This document shows positions 43,360-52,061 of a DNA stretch of 64,000 nucleotides, piece after piece. Numbering within the stretch: the stretch's first letter is position 1; the number at the start of each line of letters is the position of its first letter. A program made the translations under genes and the position numbers. The notes beneath the pieces are model-generated. The model was not told where the DNA came from, did not search any database, and worked only from the letters and a program-made list of their open reading frames with translations. Source of the stretch: Opitutia bacterium ISCC 52 (GTDB lineage: Bacteria > Verrucomicrobiota > Verrucomicrobiia > Opitutales > UBA2995); contig CP076040.1 of NCBI GenBank assembly GCA_014529675.2, positions 3,925,894 through 3,989,893 of the forward strand. Direction: 5' to 3'.

Positions 43360-44213
43360 ATGTTGAGCCTCTTTAGAAAACGTAGGATAGGGCTCCTGAT
43401 AACTGCGCTCGCCCTTTGTGTATCCGGTCTCAAAGCCGAGGCCATCATCATCGCTCTACACAACGAGGACAATTCACCGTTCCTCTCCCGATGGACGAGC
43501 ACAGGGGGCCTGAATAACCAGGGGACACGCTCGGAAAAAATCGCCGGTGTCGGCACCTAGACCCTGGGTGACTATGGGACAGAATCGGGAAGCACTCGCG
43601 GCTACGAAATCGTTCCAACCGCCCAAGAGTTCAATTTGGCTGAAACCTATGGCTGGCAATACACCAGCCGAATCATGGTGACGGAGAAGAGCGATCGGCT
43701 CGGGGCATCGATCTACACCGAATTTGCCGATGGGAACAGACGCTGGGGGCTGTCCTTTGGCTCCAATTCGATTGGGGACCCCGTAGTGGAGCCAACCGTG
43801 GCTGATGCCATCTCCCTCAGTGGTAAACGACGCACCTTTAACGATTACGTGGTGCGGAAAGCCGCCGGAAATGGTCAACCAGAATTCCTGGTCAACGACG
43901 AGGTAATGCTGGCCAAATTCACGGGACAATCGTCTACCCTGAAACGTTTCGTCTGGGGCAGTTACTCATCGGCCGATGAAGGTGAAGGCAGTTACCAACG
44001 CGTGATGCTGGAAATTTTCCCCCGCTGGACGACTACTTCATAGAACATTACCCGATGAACGGAAATGCCACCGATGCACTGTCATCAACCACCAATCCTG
44101 CCACCGGAACCACCAAGATCCCGGACCGGAATGGCAATAACTCCGGAGCCCTGAGTGCCATTCAAAGGGCAGCCCAGATAAATTCAGGATTTAAGGTCCG
44201 TGGAGAGATTTGA
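43360..44213 (+). pseudogene. Decayed exported LamG-type protein gene
   Basis: The start has a strong GGAGG ribosome site before ATG 43360 and a signal peptide (RIGLLITALALCVSGLKAEA). The frame is cut by TAG at 43558-43560, yet goes on in the same frame as TLGDYGTESGSTRGYEIVP and further to 44041. There, near 44030-44043, the resemblance passes to another frame that reads DDYFIEHYPMNGNATDALSS and DRNGNNSGALSAIQ, a clear match to the start of LamG/concanavalin domains (YPLNGNAxD...DRxGNxxSA), ending at TGA 44211. So the gene has a stop mutation, a frameshift and probably a lost 3' end. Function of the ancestor: surface or exported carbohydrate-binding protein, by inference. Confidence 0.7.
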
Positions 44214-44357
44214 TTTTCACGATGAATAATATTATGAACAATTTATGACTAATGAATTGCTTATGCACTGGATATATCTGGCTTGTTATGCTTTTTGAAT
44301 CAAGTATGAACTATTTTATATTTATTTTAACTATTCTAATTTAATCCACTTAAAGCA

Positions 44358-46037
44358 ATGAAATCAATAACAACAATTAGAATATCAATCATTACCCTGC
44401 TGATGGGGGTATCTTCTTATGCAGCAGATGTCGTCAATATGTCCGCTCGTGCCGTCGTGGGTGCCGAAGAAGAAACCTTCATTATCGGGTCTGTCGTCGA
44501 CGGCATGCCGGGCGAAATGGTGCCCATGTATTTGAGAGGAACAGGGCCGACAGATAATGTTAGCAATCCCATCGCGAATCCAAATATCTCCATTTTCAAA
44601 CACGAGGCCGATGGCCCCAATGAAGTTATAGCAGGCAACGACGATTGGAAAACTGGAGGCCAGATGTTTGCAATCAGCGCGACCCAGATCCCACCGGTCA
44701 ATGACCAAGGCGCAGCCGCAATCGCAATGCTGGAGCCAGGTGAATACTCATTCCACCTAGCAGACAGAGCCGGATCAGGTGGCGTAGGAATGGCTGAAGC
44801 CTTTGAAATGACCCTGAACAACATTCCAGGGAACCTGGTAGATGCCGACGACTTCAACACTCTGCTAGCTGCTATCACAGCCGCACTTCCAAGTGCTGAT
44901 GTTGCTGGCATTCTATCAGGTGAAGGGCCATTTACCTTGTTCGCACCCACAGATGCAGCGTTTGCCAAGATTCCAACTGAGACACTGAACAGCCTACTAG
45001 CCGACCCTGACCTACTAGCAGACATCCTCCTTTACCACGCTGTGGTAGGCGAGGTACCTGCATCAGCAGTGACCAATGGTCAGGTAATGATGGCGAATGG
45101 CGAAAATGCAATTGTGCAAGTGACAGGCGCCGGAGGCGTAATCATTCAAGGAGCCAATGTTATTGAAACTGATTTCATGGCCTCCAACGGCATCATACAC
45201 GTAATCGACAAAGTTATCCTGCCTCCATCAGGAGAGGAAAACATCGTGGACGCGATCAGTGCAGCTGGAAACTTCAGCACATTGATTCAAGCCGCAATAG
45301 ACACAGGTGCCGCAGCCACACTGACGGGAGATGGCCCCTTCACACTGTTCGCACCATCGGATGAGGCATTCGCAGCACTCCCTGAAGGAACACTTGAAAG
45401 CCTATCCAATGAAGATTTGCTCAACATTCTACTCTACCATGTTGTAACCTCTGAGGTTCCTTCCTCTGCCGTAAACAACTCAAAAGTCGAAATGGCAAAC
45501 GGAGCTGAAGCAATCATTCAGGTAACTGAGGACGGACGAGTAATCATTCAAGGAGCCAACGTCACCCAAACCGATGTCCTGGGCACGAACGGAGTAGTCC
45601 ACTTTATTGACAAGGTCATCCTGCCTCCAGCAGAAGGCGGAACAATTGTAGACACGCTATCTGGAGCAGGAAACTTCTCCACACTGCTGACAGCTGCTGT
45701 AGCAACTGGAGCAGCCGACACCTTGGTCACTGACGGACCTTTCACCCTTTTCGCACCCACAGACGATGCTTTTGCAGCTTTGCCCGAGGGCACATTGGAA
45801 AGCTTATCCAATGAGGACCTCCTGGATATCCTACTCTACCATGTAGTAGTTGAAACCCAGGTTAATGCCGCCGATGTTGCAGCAGGCAATGTAGGCATGG
45901 GCAACGGTGATGAAGCAACACTCGCCGTCGACGGTGGGGTCACAATTAACGATAGTAACGTATTATTAACCGACTTGTTCGGTTCGAATGGAGTAGTTCA
46001 TATAATCGATAAAGTTCTGTTACCACCAACGGAATAA
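44358..46037 (+). CDS. Exported protein with three fasciclin (FAS1) domains
   Basis: A 559-residue protein with a signal peptide (ISIITLLMGVSSYAADV). Residues about 25-150 form a beta-rich region without a clear family; then come three FAS1 domains at about 158-293, 296-425 and 428-558, each with GPFTLFAPTDAAFAKIP-type first motif, LLYHVV centre and NGVVHVIDKVILPP end. Domains 2 and 3 share long identical stretches (FAALPEGTLESLSNEDLL), so they are recent duplicates. FAS1 domains mediate adhesion to polysaccharides or cells. The gene stands alone, with a terminator about 30 bp after the stop and an AT-rich leader before it. Confidence 0.93.
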   Translation: MKSITTIRISIITLLMGVSSYAADVVNMSARAVVGAEEETFIIGSVVDGMPGEMVPMYLRGTGPTDNVSNPIANPNISIFKHEADGPNEVIAGNDDWKTGGQMFAISATQIPPVNDQGAAAIAMLEPGEYSFHLADRAGSGGVGMAEAFEMTLNNIPGNLVDADDFNTLLAAITAALPSADVAGILSGEGPFTLFAPTDAAFAKIPTETLNSLLADPDLLADILLYHAVVGEVPASAVTNGQVMMANGENAIVQVTGAGGVIIQGANVIETDFMASNGIIHVIDKVILPPSGEENIVDAISAAGNFSTLIQAAIDTGAAATLTGDGPFTLFAPSDEAFAALPEGTLESLSNEDLLNILLYHVVTSEVPSSAVNNSKVEMANGAEAIIQVTEDGRVIIQGANVTQTDVLGTNGVVHFIDKVILPPAEGGTIVDTLSGAGNFSTLLTAAVATGAADTLVTDGPFTLFAPTDDAFAALPEGTLESLSNEDLLDILLYHVVVETQVNAADVAAGNVGMGNGDEATLAVDGGVTINDSNVLLTDLFGSNGVVHIIDKVLLPPTE

Positions 46038-46063
46038 AGAACTTTGAGATTCGACAAATGAGA

Positions 46064-46098
46064 CAGGGGTGCATGGGGGTGCGCCCCTGCTTGTTTTT
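46064..46098 (+). terminator. Rho-independent terminator after the FAS1 gene
   Basis: CAGGGG (46064-46069) pairs with CCCCTG (46084-46089), with a GC-rich loop that can extend the stem, followed by CTTGTTTTT. It lies 27 bp after the FAS1 stop codon and before the tspO gene. Confidence 0.65.
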
Positions 46099-46173
46099 GT
46101 ACAGACATACAAAATTCAGATGACCCTCATGCAAGCTCGTCTAAACCAATAAAACACAGTACTTAACCATACC

Positions 46174-46632
46174 ATGATACTTAGAATCATCGTGTTCCTT
46201 ACTCTAAACTTTGCCGCCCTGACCATAGGAGGATTATCGATGGGAAACGGGGCATCTTCGACTTGGTACCTCGATCTAAACAAAGCTCCCTGGACACCAC
46301 CTGGATGGTCATTCGGCGCGGCGTGGACCCTCATCATGGTGTGTTTTTCATTTTACATGTCCTACGCATGGACAGCTGCTAGCAATACACGCTATCTCGC
46401 ACTCCTTTACACCGCTCAATGGGTCCTGAACACAGCCTGGAGTCCGGTATTCTTCCGCTATCATCAGAGCATATCAGGCCTGGTCATAATCAGCCTACTG
46501 ACTCTTTTAGTTACTTACTTTTTATTCAGCTACCTCCGGCGGCTAAGAATCAAGAGCCTATTCATACTACCCTACTTCCTATGGCTAATAATAGCCACTT
46601 CACTGAACGCCTACATCGTACTATACAATTAA
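46174..46632 (+). CDS. tspO: TspO/MBR family protein
   Basis: A 152-residue membrane protein with five hydrophobic helices. STWYLDLNKAPWTPPGWSFGAAWTL is the signature loop and start of helix 2; YTAQWVLNTAWSPVFF and PYFLWLIIATSLNAYIVLYN mark helices 3 and 5. Length fits the family (about 155). Family knowledge: TspO binds porphyrins and, in Rhodobacter, tunes gene expression with oxygen and light; some members degrade protoporphyrin in light. It lies 1 bp before the photolyase start codon, so the two are coupled, which puts it in the photo-stress group. Confidence 0.93.
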   Translation: MILRIIVFLTLNFAALTIGGLSMGNGASSTWYLDLNKAPWTPPGWSFGAAWTLIMVCFSFYMSYAWTAASNTRYLALLYTAQWVLNTAWSPVFFRYHQSISGLVIISLLTLLVTYFLFSYLRRLRIKSLFILPYFLWLIIATSLNAYIVLYN

Positions 46633-46633
46633 A

Positions 46634-47932
46634 ATGAAGTTAGCCATCCACTGGTTCAGAAGAGATTTAAGACTCGAAGACAACAGGTCTATTCAAAGTG
46701 CTTTATCTGGCACATTACCGTTACTACCTATATTTATTTTCGATCAGAACATTCTTGAGGACCTTCCTCGAAACGATCCTCGAATCAGCTTCATCCACCA
46801 GGAACTGGCGCGAATACACAAGAAGCTGACAACGATGGGCAGCGGACTACTTGTCCTCCAAGGGGATCCGCAAACAGTATGGAAATCGCTTCTTAAGCGA
46901 TATGAGATCAAAGCCGCGTATTGGAATAAGGACTACGAGCCTTACGCCCGAGATAGAGATCGCAGCATCCATGATTTGCTGACGAAAAACGACGTTGAGG
47001 TGCTGGAACAAAAGGACCAGGTGATATTTGAGGAAAGCGAAATCACAAAGGATGACGGCAAGCCCTATACCGTCTTTACACCCTATAAGAAAAAATGGCT
47101 GGCTAAGCTGCAGCCACAGGACCTGAAAGTAGAAACACATTTAAACGAGAACGGATTCTTCCAACACGAAACCCAATTCCCATCCCTTGAGTCCATCGGA
47201 TTTTCAGATCCTATCATAGACACACCAGACTACGACTTAAGCCAAGTTTCGGCCTATGCCGCAGAACGTGACCTTCCGGGAATAGACAGCACATCCCGAC
47301 TGGGACCTCATTTACGATTTGGCACCGTCAGCATCCGTGAGATCATCAAGCAAATACATCCAGAGCATGAGGTCTTTTTATCGGAGCTGATTTGGCGAGA
47401 GTTCTTCACGCAAATACTCTTTCATTTCCCCCATGTAATAAGTGGAAATTTTCGCAGCAAATATGACGGTATCGAATGGCGTAATGACGACGCTGAATTT
47501 GACGCCTGGTGCCGAGGTGAAACGGGATATCCACTCGTAGACGCGGGCATGAGACAATTAAACGAGACCGGATTCATGCATAACCGGGTAAGAATGGTGG
47601 TCGCTAGTTTTCTATGTAAACACCTCCTTATAGACTGGTGCTGGGGAGAAGCCTATTTTGCGGAGAAGCTACTGGATTACGAACTAGCATCCAACAACGG
47701 CAACTGGCAGTGGGCAGCGGGCACCGGCTGCGATGCCGCTCCCTACTTTCGCGTTTTCAATCCCACTGCCCAGCAGGAAAGATTTGATCCACATTTCGAT
47801 TACATTAAGCGATGGTTACCCGAATACGGAACACCTGCTTATCCTGAACCGATTGTAGATCACAAATTTGCGCGAGAGCGGGCCATTGTCACCTACAAGA
47901 AGGGATTGGATAGCTTCACGATTGATCGCTAG
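46634..47932 (+). CDS. phrB: Class I CPD photolyase
   Basis: A 432-residue flavoprotein that splits cyclobutane pyrimidine dimers in DNA with blue light. Residues 1-130 form the antenna domain (AIHWFRRDLRLEDNRSIQSA); the FAD domain covers about 200-430, with GETGYPLVDAGMRQLNETGF, MHNRVRMVVASFLCKHLLID, NNGNWQWAAGTGCDAAPYFR and FNPTAQQERFDPHFDYIKRW. The Trp residues of the electron path and FAD-contact Asn in NNGNWQW are present. It is coupled to tspO. Second photolyase of the window, distinct from the iron-sulfur type at 53482. Confidence 0.96.
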   Translation: MKLAIHWFRRDLRLEDNRSIQSALSGTLPLLPIFIFDQNILEDLPRNDPRISFIHQELARIHKKLTTMGSGLLVLQGDPQTVWKSLLKRYEIKAAYWNKDYEPYARDRDRSIHDLLTKNDVEVLEQKDQVIFEESEITKDDGKPYTVFTPYKKKWLAKLQPQDLKVETHLNENGFFQHETQFPSLESIGFSDPIIDTPDYDLSQVSAYAAERDLPGIDSTSRLGPHLRFGTVSIREIIKQIHPEHEVFLSELIWREFFTQILFHFPHVISGNFRSKYDGIEWRNDDAEFDAWCRGETGYPLVDAGMRQLNETGFMHNRVRMVVASFLCKHLLIDWCWGEAYFAEKLLDYELASNNGNWQWAAGTGCDAAPYFRVFNPTAQQERFDPHFDYIKRWLPEYGTPAYPEPIVDHKFARERAIVTYKKGLDSFTIDR

Positions 47933-48263
47933 CCACCGAAGGGCCGACAGTCGAAATAGCCGACCCCATAAAGACAAAGCGTTACTACAGCGCTTGCATC
48001 ACCGCTTACCACTGCCAGGGCGGCGAGAATTCCATCGGAATCATAATTGACTATGTTTTGTATAACTTTAACCCACCAATACCTACAAATATCTTAATTG
48101 TACTAGTTTTGTATCATTTTTTAGCCAATGAATACCCAGATGATGTTTATATGAATCATTTATCAGCTAGGTTGGAGTATAAATAAAACACCTGACCTTC
48201 AAGGCTTAAGGAGAATCATAAAAACAACAACATTCATCCATAATCCTTCAAGAAAACAGAAAG
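47933..48263. other. 331-bp gap without a gene
   Basis: Between the photolyase and a small exported protein gene. It has a short hairpin (AAGCG at 47977-47981 and CGCTT at 47991-47995) soon after phrB and a long AT-rich part from about 48050, which probably holds the promoter of the next gene. No open frame is convincing. Confidence 0.5.
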
Positions 48264-48584
48264 ATGAAAACAAAAGTAACCACACGCCTAATCGCAGGGC
48301 TGCTATTCGCGGCACTATCCAGCGCCTCATTAACGGCTGACACGGGAACTGCAGAATCAGATGGAATTATGCAGCTACCGACGTTCTATGTCTATGCTTC
48401 AGATTCCGAAAAAAAGGAGAGTGAACTGGCAGTTATAAGCACGGACTGGACATTCCAGAAGTCCCTGAACTTTCAATCAAATCTTGATGTGATTACCATC
48501 GCAACTCCCGGCAATACGACCAGGACCGTATCAATACCCAGTATTCAGACTGCATTGGTAAACACCGATTTTGCCGAAGGTTAA
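48264..48584 (+). CDS. Small exported protein, unknown
   Basis: A 106-residue protein with a signal peptide (TRLIAGLLFAALSSASLTA). The mature 80 residues start DTGTAESDGIMQLPTFYVYA, are polar, have no Cys and give no family match I recognise. The gene has an AT-rich upstream region, an AGAAAG-like site before ATG and its own perfect hairpin terminator 25 bp after the stop, so it forms a single-gene unit inside the photo-stress island. The reading frame is credible because of the signal peptide and the isolated, well-bounded unit. Role unknown; possibly an outer-membrane or periplasmic stress protein. Confidence 0.7.
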   Translation: MKTKVTTRLIAGLLFAALSSASLTADTGTAESDGIMQLPTFYVYASDSEKKESELAVISTDWTFQKSLNFQSNLDVITIATPGNTTRTVSIPSIQTALVNTDFAEG

Positions 48585-48608
48585 ACGCATTCAACTTAAC
48601 TTATAAAA

Positions 48609-48642
48609 TGCAGGATAACTTTTACATCCTGCACAATTTTTT
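48609..48642 (+). terminator. Rho-independent terminator
   Basis: A perfect 8-bp stem TGCAGGAT (48609-48616) and ATCCTGCA (48626-48633), 9-base loop, followed by CAATTTTTT. It isolates the small exported protein gene from the operon that starts at 48689. Confidence 0.88.
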
Positions 48643-48688
48643 ATCCACGGAATTTAGGACCTAGGCCTCCACCCCCAAACTCGCACCC

Positions 48689-49699
48689 ATGAAACACAAG
48701 ACATCCCAAATCGAATTTCTAGTCATTGGCGCTGGAATGACCGGGCTGGCAGCAGCAAATGCACTGACCCAATCAGGGAAAGAAGTAGTCTTGCTGGATA
48801 AAGCTCGCGGTGTTGGAGGCCGTCTCGGCAATCGGCGCTTCGATGGGGCCGTCTTTGACCATGGCGCTCAATTCATAACTGCTCGTGACGGTCGCTTCAA
48901 GAGACTTACATTGGACTGGCAAAACAGAGGGATCATCAAGGAGTGGCGCCAAAGAAAGTTAGGTGCTGATGTCGTCCCACGATTCCGAGGGAGCCCGACC
49001 ATGTCGGCCATAGCCAAAGAGCTTGGCCAAAATTTAGACATCCGCCTAAGCAGCCCAGTAGGGAGTATTAAACAAGAGGGCGACGAGTGGTCGATCAGCC
49101 TCAAAGAGGGTGAGCACATCCAAGCCAACGCGCTATTAATAACTCCCCCTGTTACCCAGTCGCTAGCGATCTTAGATGCAGGAAAAATTTCAATACCAGA
49201 AGAAACCAGACAGCGACTAGAGAAGATTCAATACGAGAAGTGCTTTGCGGTCATGGTCCTCCTTGAGCAACCTTCGTGTATTCCCAAACCTGGATATTTC
49301 AAACTCAAGAAGGGGCCCATCGCCTGGATAGCAGATAATCAAATCAAGGGTATTTCCGAAATACCCGCGGTCACCATCCATGCCACAGGTGAGTACAGCG
49401 AGACGAACTGGGAACGTGACAGAGATGAGATCGCAAGAGATCTTATCCACAGCGCTAAGGAATGGCTCGGATCATCGGTAGTTAAATATCAAATACACGG
49501 ATGGCGATACAGCAAACCGACAACAACTAACGTGAACCTCTGCGAAGTAATAAGCCAACATCCGCCATTACTCATGGCCGGCGATGCTTTTGCCAGCGCT
49601 CGAGTGGAAGGGGCTGTACTTTCGGGATGGGCGGCTGCGGGCACCCTGTTAGAACTTAGGTCCAATTTTCAAAAATCACAACAAGCAAGACCCATTTAA
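48689..49699 (+). CDS. FAD/NAD(P)-dependent oxidoreductase, COG3380/renalase-like
   Basis: A 336-residue flavoprotein. FLVIGAGMTGLAAANALTQS is the FAD-binding start, VVLLDKARGVGGRLGNRR the second FAD contact, VFDHGAQFITARDGRF a family motif, and LLMAGDAFASARVEGAVLSGWAA the C-terminal FAD site. This is the COG3380 group related to renalases, which often lies beside photolyase genes in proteobacteria. The true reaction is not known; renalases repair off-target NAD(P)H isomers. First gene of an operon with SOUL, ADP-ribosylglycohydrolase-like and DUF2071 genes, with gaps of 7-30 bp. Confidence 0.9.
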   Translation: MKHKTSQIEFLVIGAGMTGLAAANALTQSGKEVVLLDKARGVGGRLGNRRFDGAVFDHGAQFITARDGRFKRLTLDWQNRGIIKEWRQRKLGADVVPRFRGSPTMSAIAKELGQNLDIRLSSPVGSIKQEGDEWSISLKEGEHIQANALLITPPVTQSLAILDAGKISIPEETRQRLEKIQYEKCFAVMVLLEQPSCIPKPGYFKLKKGPIAWIADNQIKGISEIPAVTIHATGEYSETNWERDRDEIARDLIHSAKEWLGSSVVKYQIHGWRYSKPTTTNVNLCEVISQHPPLLMAGDAFASARVEGAVLSGWAAAGTLLELRSNFQKSQQARPI

Positions 49700-49711
49700 C
49701 TCGAAGCAATC

Positions 49712-50278
49712 ATGCTTAAATTTCTAATTCCACTGGCACTCATCCTCCAATCTCCATTCCTTATGGCCTACGAGCAAGCTTTCGAACCAACAAAGCCAGG
49801 CGTCATCGAATTCAAAGAACTTCCAGCTGGACGGCTGCTTGAGTCGCGCGGCAATGGTTCCTATTTCGACAGCTCCAATAATCTCTTTGGCCCGCTGTTT
49901 CGGTACATTCAGAAAAACGATATTGCAATGACGACCCCCGTTGAAGCGCGAATGGATCCTGGCACCATGTATTTTTGGGTATCCAAGACTCAGGAGGAAA
50001 AAGCGTCGAAGGACGCTGCTAGTGTTCGAGTGATTGATGTAGCAAAACGCCGAGTAGCCGCTCACGGAGCCCGTGGCTCCTATAGCCCAGAAAATTTCGA
50101 GAAAACCATGAGTGCTCTACTGAAGTGGGTTGATAGCCAATCGGATATTGAAACTGTAGGTGACCCATTTGCAGTGTATTGGGATGGCCCCTTCAAACCA
50201 TGGTTTCTAAAAACATATGAAGTCCAGGTTGAGATTAAATTCAAAAAGAGTCCTTCAAATCTCCAAAACCGCAGTTAG
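49712..50278 (+). CDS. SOUL family haem-binding protein
   Basis: A 188-residue exported protein with a signal peptide (MLKFLIPLALILQSPFLMA) then YEQAFEPTKPGVIEFKELPA. The rest is a SOUL/HBP fold: SNNLFGPLFRYIQKNDIAMTTPVEARM and the C-terminal DPFAVYWDGPFKPWFLKTYEVQ. SOUL proteins bind haem or other porphyrins. Location in the periplasm and the presence of tspO nearby suggest handling of free porphyrins, which are strong light-driven oxidant sources. It lies 12 bp downstream of the COG3380 gene. Confidence 0.92.
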   Translation: MLKFLIPLALILQSPFLMAYEQAFEPTKPGVIEFKELPAGRLLESRGNGSYFDSSNNLFGPLFRYIQKNDIAMTTPVEARMDPGTMYFWVSKTQEEKASKDAASVRVIDVAKRRVAAHGARGSYSPENFEKTMSALLKWVDSQSDIETVGDPFAVYWDGPFKPWFLKTYEVQVEIKFKKSPSNLQNRS

Positions 50279-50285
50279 CATACCC

Positions 50286-51296
50286 ATGAAAGAAATTCTG
50301 CACCAAGCCTTCCTCGGCTCTTTGGTGGCTGACGCAACAGCCATGCCCGTTCACTGGTATTATGACGTTCAATCTCTTGACCGGGACTATCCGGAGCTGA
50401 CCGTATATATGGCGCCCAAGAATCCTCATCCCGACAGTATTCTCTGGCGGTCTTCATACCATCCACGCAACCCGGAAGCGGATATCCTGCACGACCAAGC
50501 ACGCTTCTGGGGCAAACGGGGTGTTCACTACCATCAATTCCTGGAGGCAGGCGAAAACACCTTGAACTACCGCTTGGCGGTCGAACTCTATGCCAGTATC
50601 TTGCAAAATGGCGGTTATGATGCGGAACAATGGCAGCAAACTTACATTGAACTTATGCGAACGCCAGGATGGCATAAGGATACTTATGCAGAGGAATATC
50701 ATCGTGCATTTTTCGACCGCTTGGCTTCAGGCATGGCTCCCGAAAAATGCGGAATCGATGATCTCCACATTGGGGCATTGGCCACCGTTCCTTCACTCCT
50801 GGCCGGCCTAAGCCAAGTTGAGGAACGTGATCCCGATAGTTGGTTACAAATCGTATTAAAACACGTGAATTTGACCCATAGAAACACCCATGCCTTAAGG
50901 GCCGCCGAAGCGTTGACTCGAATACTAATAGATCTGGCAGGAGGGCAGAATCTGGAATCGACTTTGGAAAGCAGGGCCAGATCCTGGCAGTCTCCCAAGC
51001 AATTCAAAGCCTGGTCGGATTTTGAAGACCGAACCATAGTAGGCCGAAAGCTGACTCCTGCGTGCTACTTGCCAGACTCCTTTACTGCATCCCTTTTTCT
51101 TGCCTACAAATATAGCGATGGCTTCGAGCCTGGCATCCTGGCCAATTCCCTTTGCGGAGGAGATAATTGTCACCGAGGTGCTGTTGTTGGTTCTATTCTC
51201 GGCGCAATCAATGACATTCCCGCTAATTGGATAAGCTCTCTAAAATCAATAGAGCGTATCACGGAGGCAGAAAAACCCAGAGCAACTTCGCCTTAA
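50286..51296 (+). CDS. ADP-ribosylglycohydrolase family protein with altered metal site
   Basis: A 336-residue helical protein. ATG 50286 is chosen since it follows the SOUL stop by 7 bp; the frame is open from 50217. ILHQAFLGSLVADATAMPVHWYYD resembles the first helix of the family, where the metal-binding residues lie, and SLCGGDNCHRGAVVGSILGAIND takes the place of the C-terminal GGDTDTxxxxxGAIxGA signature. Asp-Thr-Asp has become Asp-Asn-Cys-His, so one magnesium ligand is replaced. Related proteins remove ADP-ribose from proteins or nucleotides; this one may have another role. Third gene of its operon. Confidence 0.8.
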   Translation: MKEILHQAFLGSLVADATAMPVHWYYDVQSLDRDYPELTVYMAPKNPHPDSILWRSSYHPRNPEADILHDQARFWGKRGVHYHQFLEAGENTLNYRLAVELYASILQNGGYDAEQWQQTYIELMRTPGWHKDTYAEEYHRAFFDRLASGMAPEKCGIDDLHIGALATVPSLLAGLSQVEERDPDSWLQIVLKHVNLTHRNTHALRAAEALTRILIDLAGGQNLESTLESRARSWQSPKQFKAWSDFEDRTIVGRKLTPACYLPDSFTASLFLAYKYSDGFEPGILANSLCGGDNCHRGAVVGSILGAINDIPANWISSLKSIERITEAEKPRATSP

Positions 51297-51326
51297 GCTC
51301 TTTCACATTTGTGACTTCACCTGATT

Positions 51327-52061
51327 ATGCTCCACAAGCATCCAGCCTTCGTACAAACGGATCATAGACCGTGGCCACTACCCAATGGAAATTGGTTGCT
51401 CTCTCAACAATGGCTGAACCTGGCCTTCATACATTGGGAAATCGATCCAGATCAACTGCGGGCCGAGATTCCATCCGAACTTACCTTGGATTTATACGAC
51501 GGAAAAGCTTGGATAGGAATTGTCCCATTTGACATGAAAGGTGTTACTTTCCGGGGCCTTCCCGCCATTGCACCACTCAGCGAATTCCCAGAGATCAATG
51601 TCAGGACCTATGTCGAATACAAAGGGAAAAAGGGGGTTTGGTTTTTCAGTCTCGATGTCCCAAAGCAATTTGTGGCCTGGACTGCTCGGACCTTTTTCCA
51701 TCTACCTTATCGCCGAGCGCAAGTAGAGGTAATTCTAAGGGATCAATCGGTTCACTACTCTCATCAGATGAAGCATTCTGCCTTTGAGGCTACTTACAAA
51801 CCAACCCAAACCTGCCACTGGGATAATGATTCTTTCGAAATATGGGCTACGGAACGCTACTGCCTTTATTGTCAGAGCAAGCGCGGGCAACTGTATCGCA
51901 CGGAAGTGCACCATCCCCAATGGCCACTTGAAAAGGCGGAGATCTCTTTTCAAAAGAACACCTTGCTCAATGATTTTGAGATTGGCGACCAGCATCCTTC
52001 AGTCCTCTTTTCAAGGAGCATTGATGTCATAGCCTATCCTCCGACAGCTTTGTCTAAATAA
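51327..52061 (+). CDS. DUF2071 (YqjF-like) protein
   Basis: A 244-residue protein. WLLSQQWLNLAFIHWEIDPDQLRAEIP is the start of DUF2071/YqjF proteins; WIGIVPFDMKGVTFRGLPAI and FPEINVRTYVEYKGKKGVWFFSLDV follow in the standard order. No signal or membrane segment is seen. The family has an acetoacetate-decarboxylase-like fold; function unknown, though it recurs with photolyases and lipid genes. Last gene of the four-gene plus-strand operon. After it come 517 bp without a clear gene. Confidence 0.9.
   Translation: MLHKHPAFVQTDHRPWPLPNGNWLLSQQWLNLAFIHWEIDPDQLRAEIPSELTLDLYDGKAWIGIVPFDMKGVTFRGLPAIAPLSEFPEINVRTYVEYKGKKGVWFFSLDVPKQFVAWTARTFFHLPYRRAQVEVILRDQSVHYSHQMKHSAFEATYKPTQTCHWDNDSFEIWATERYCLYCQSKRGQLYRTEVHHPQWPLEKAEISFQKNTLLNDFEIGDQHPSVLFSRSIDVIAYPPTALSK

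Noticed and set aside
44417-45025. Minus-strand open frame of 202 codons opposite the FAS1 gene
   Set aside because: Ser/Ala-rich antisense of a repetitive coding sequence; no domain.
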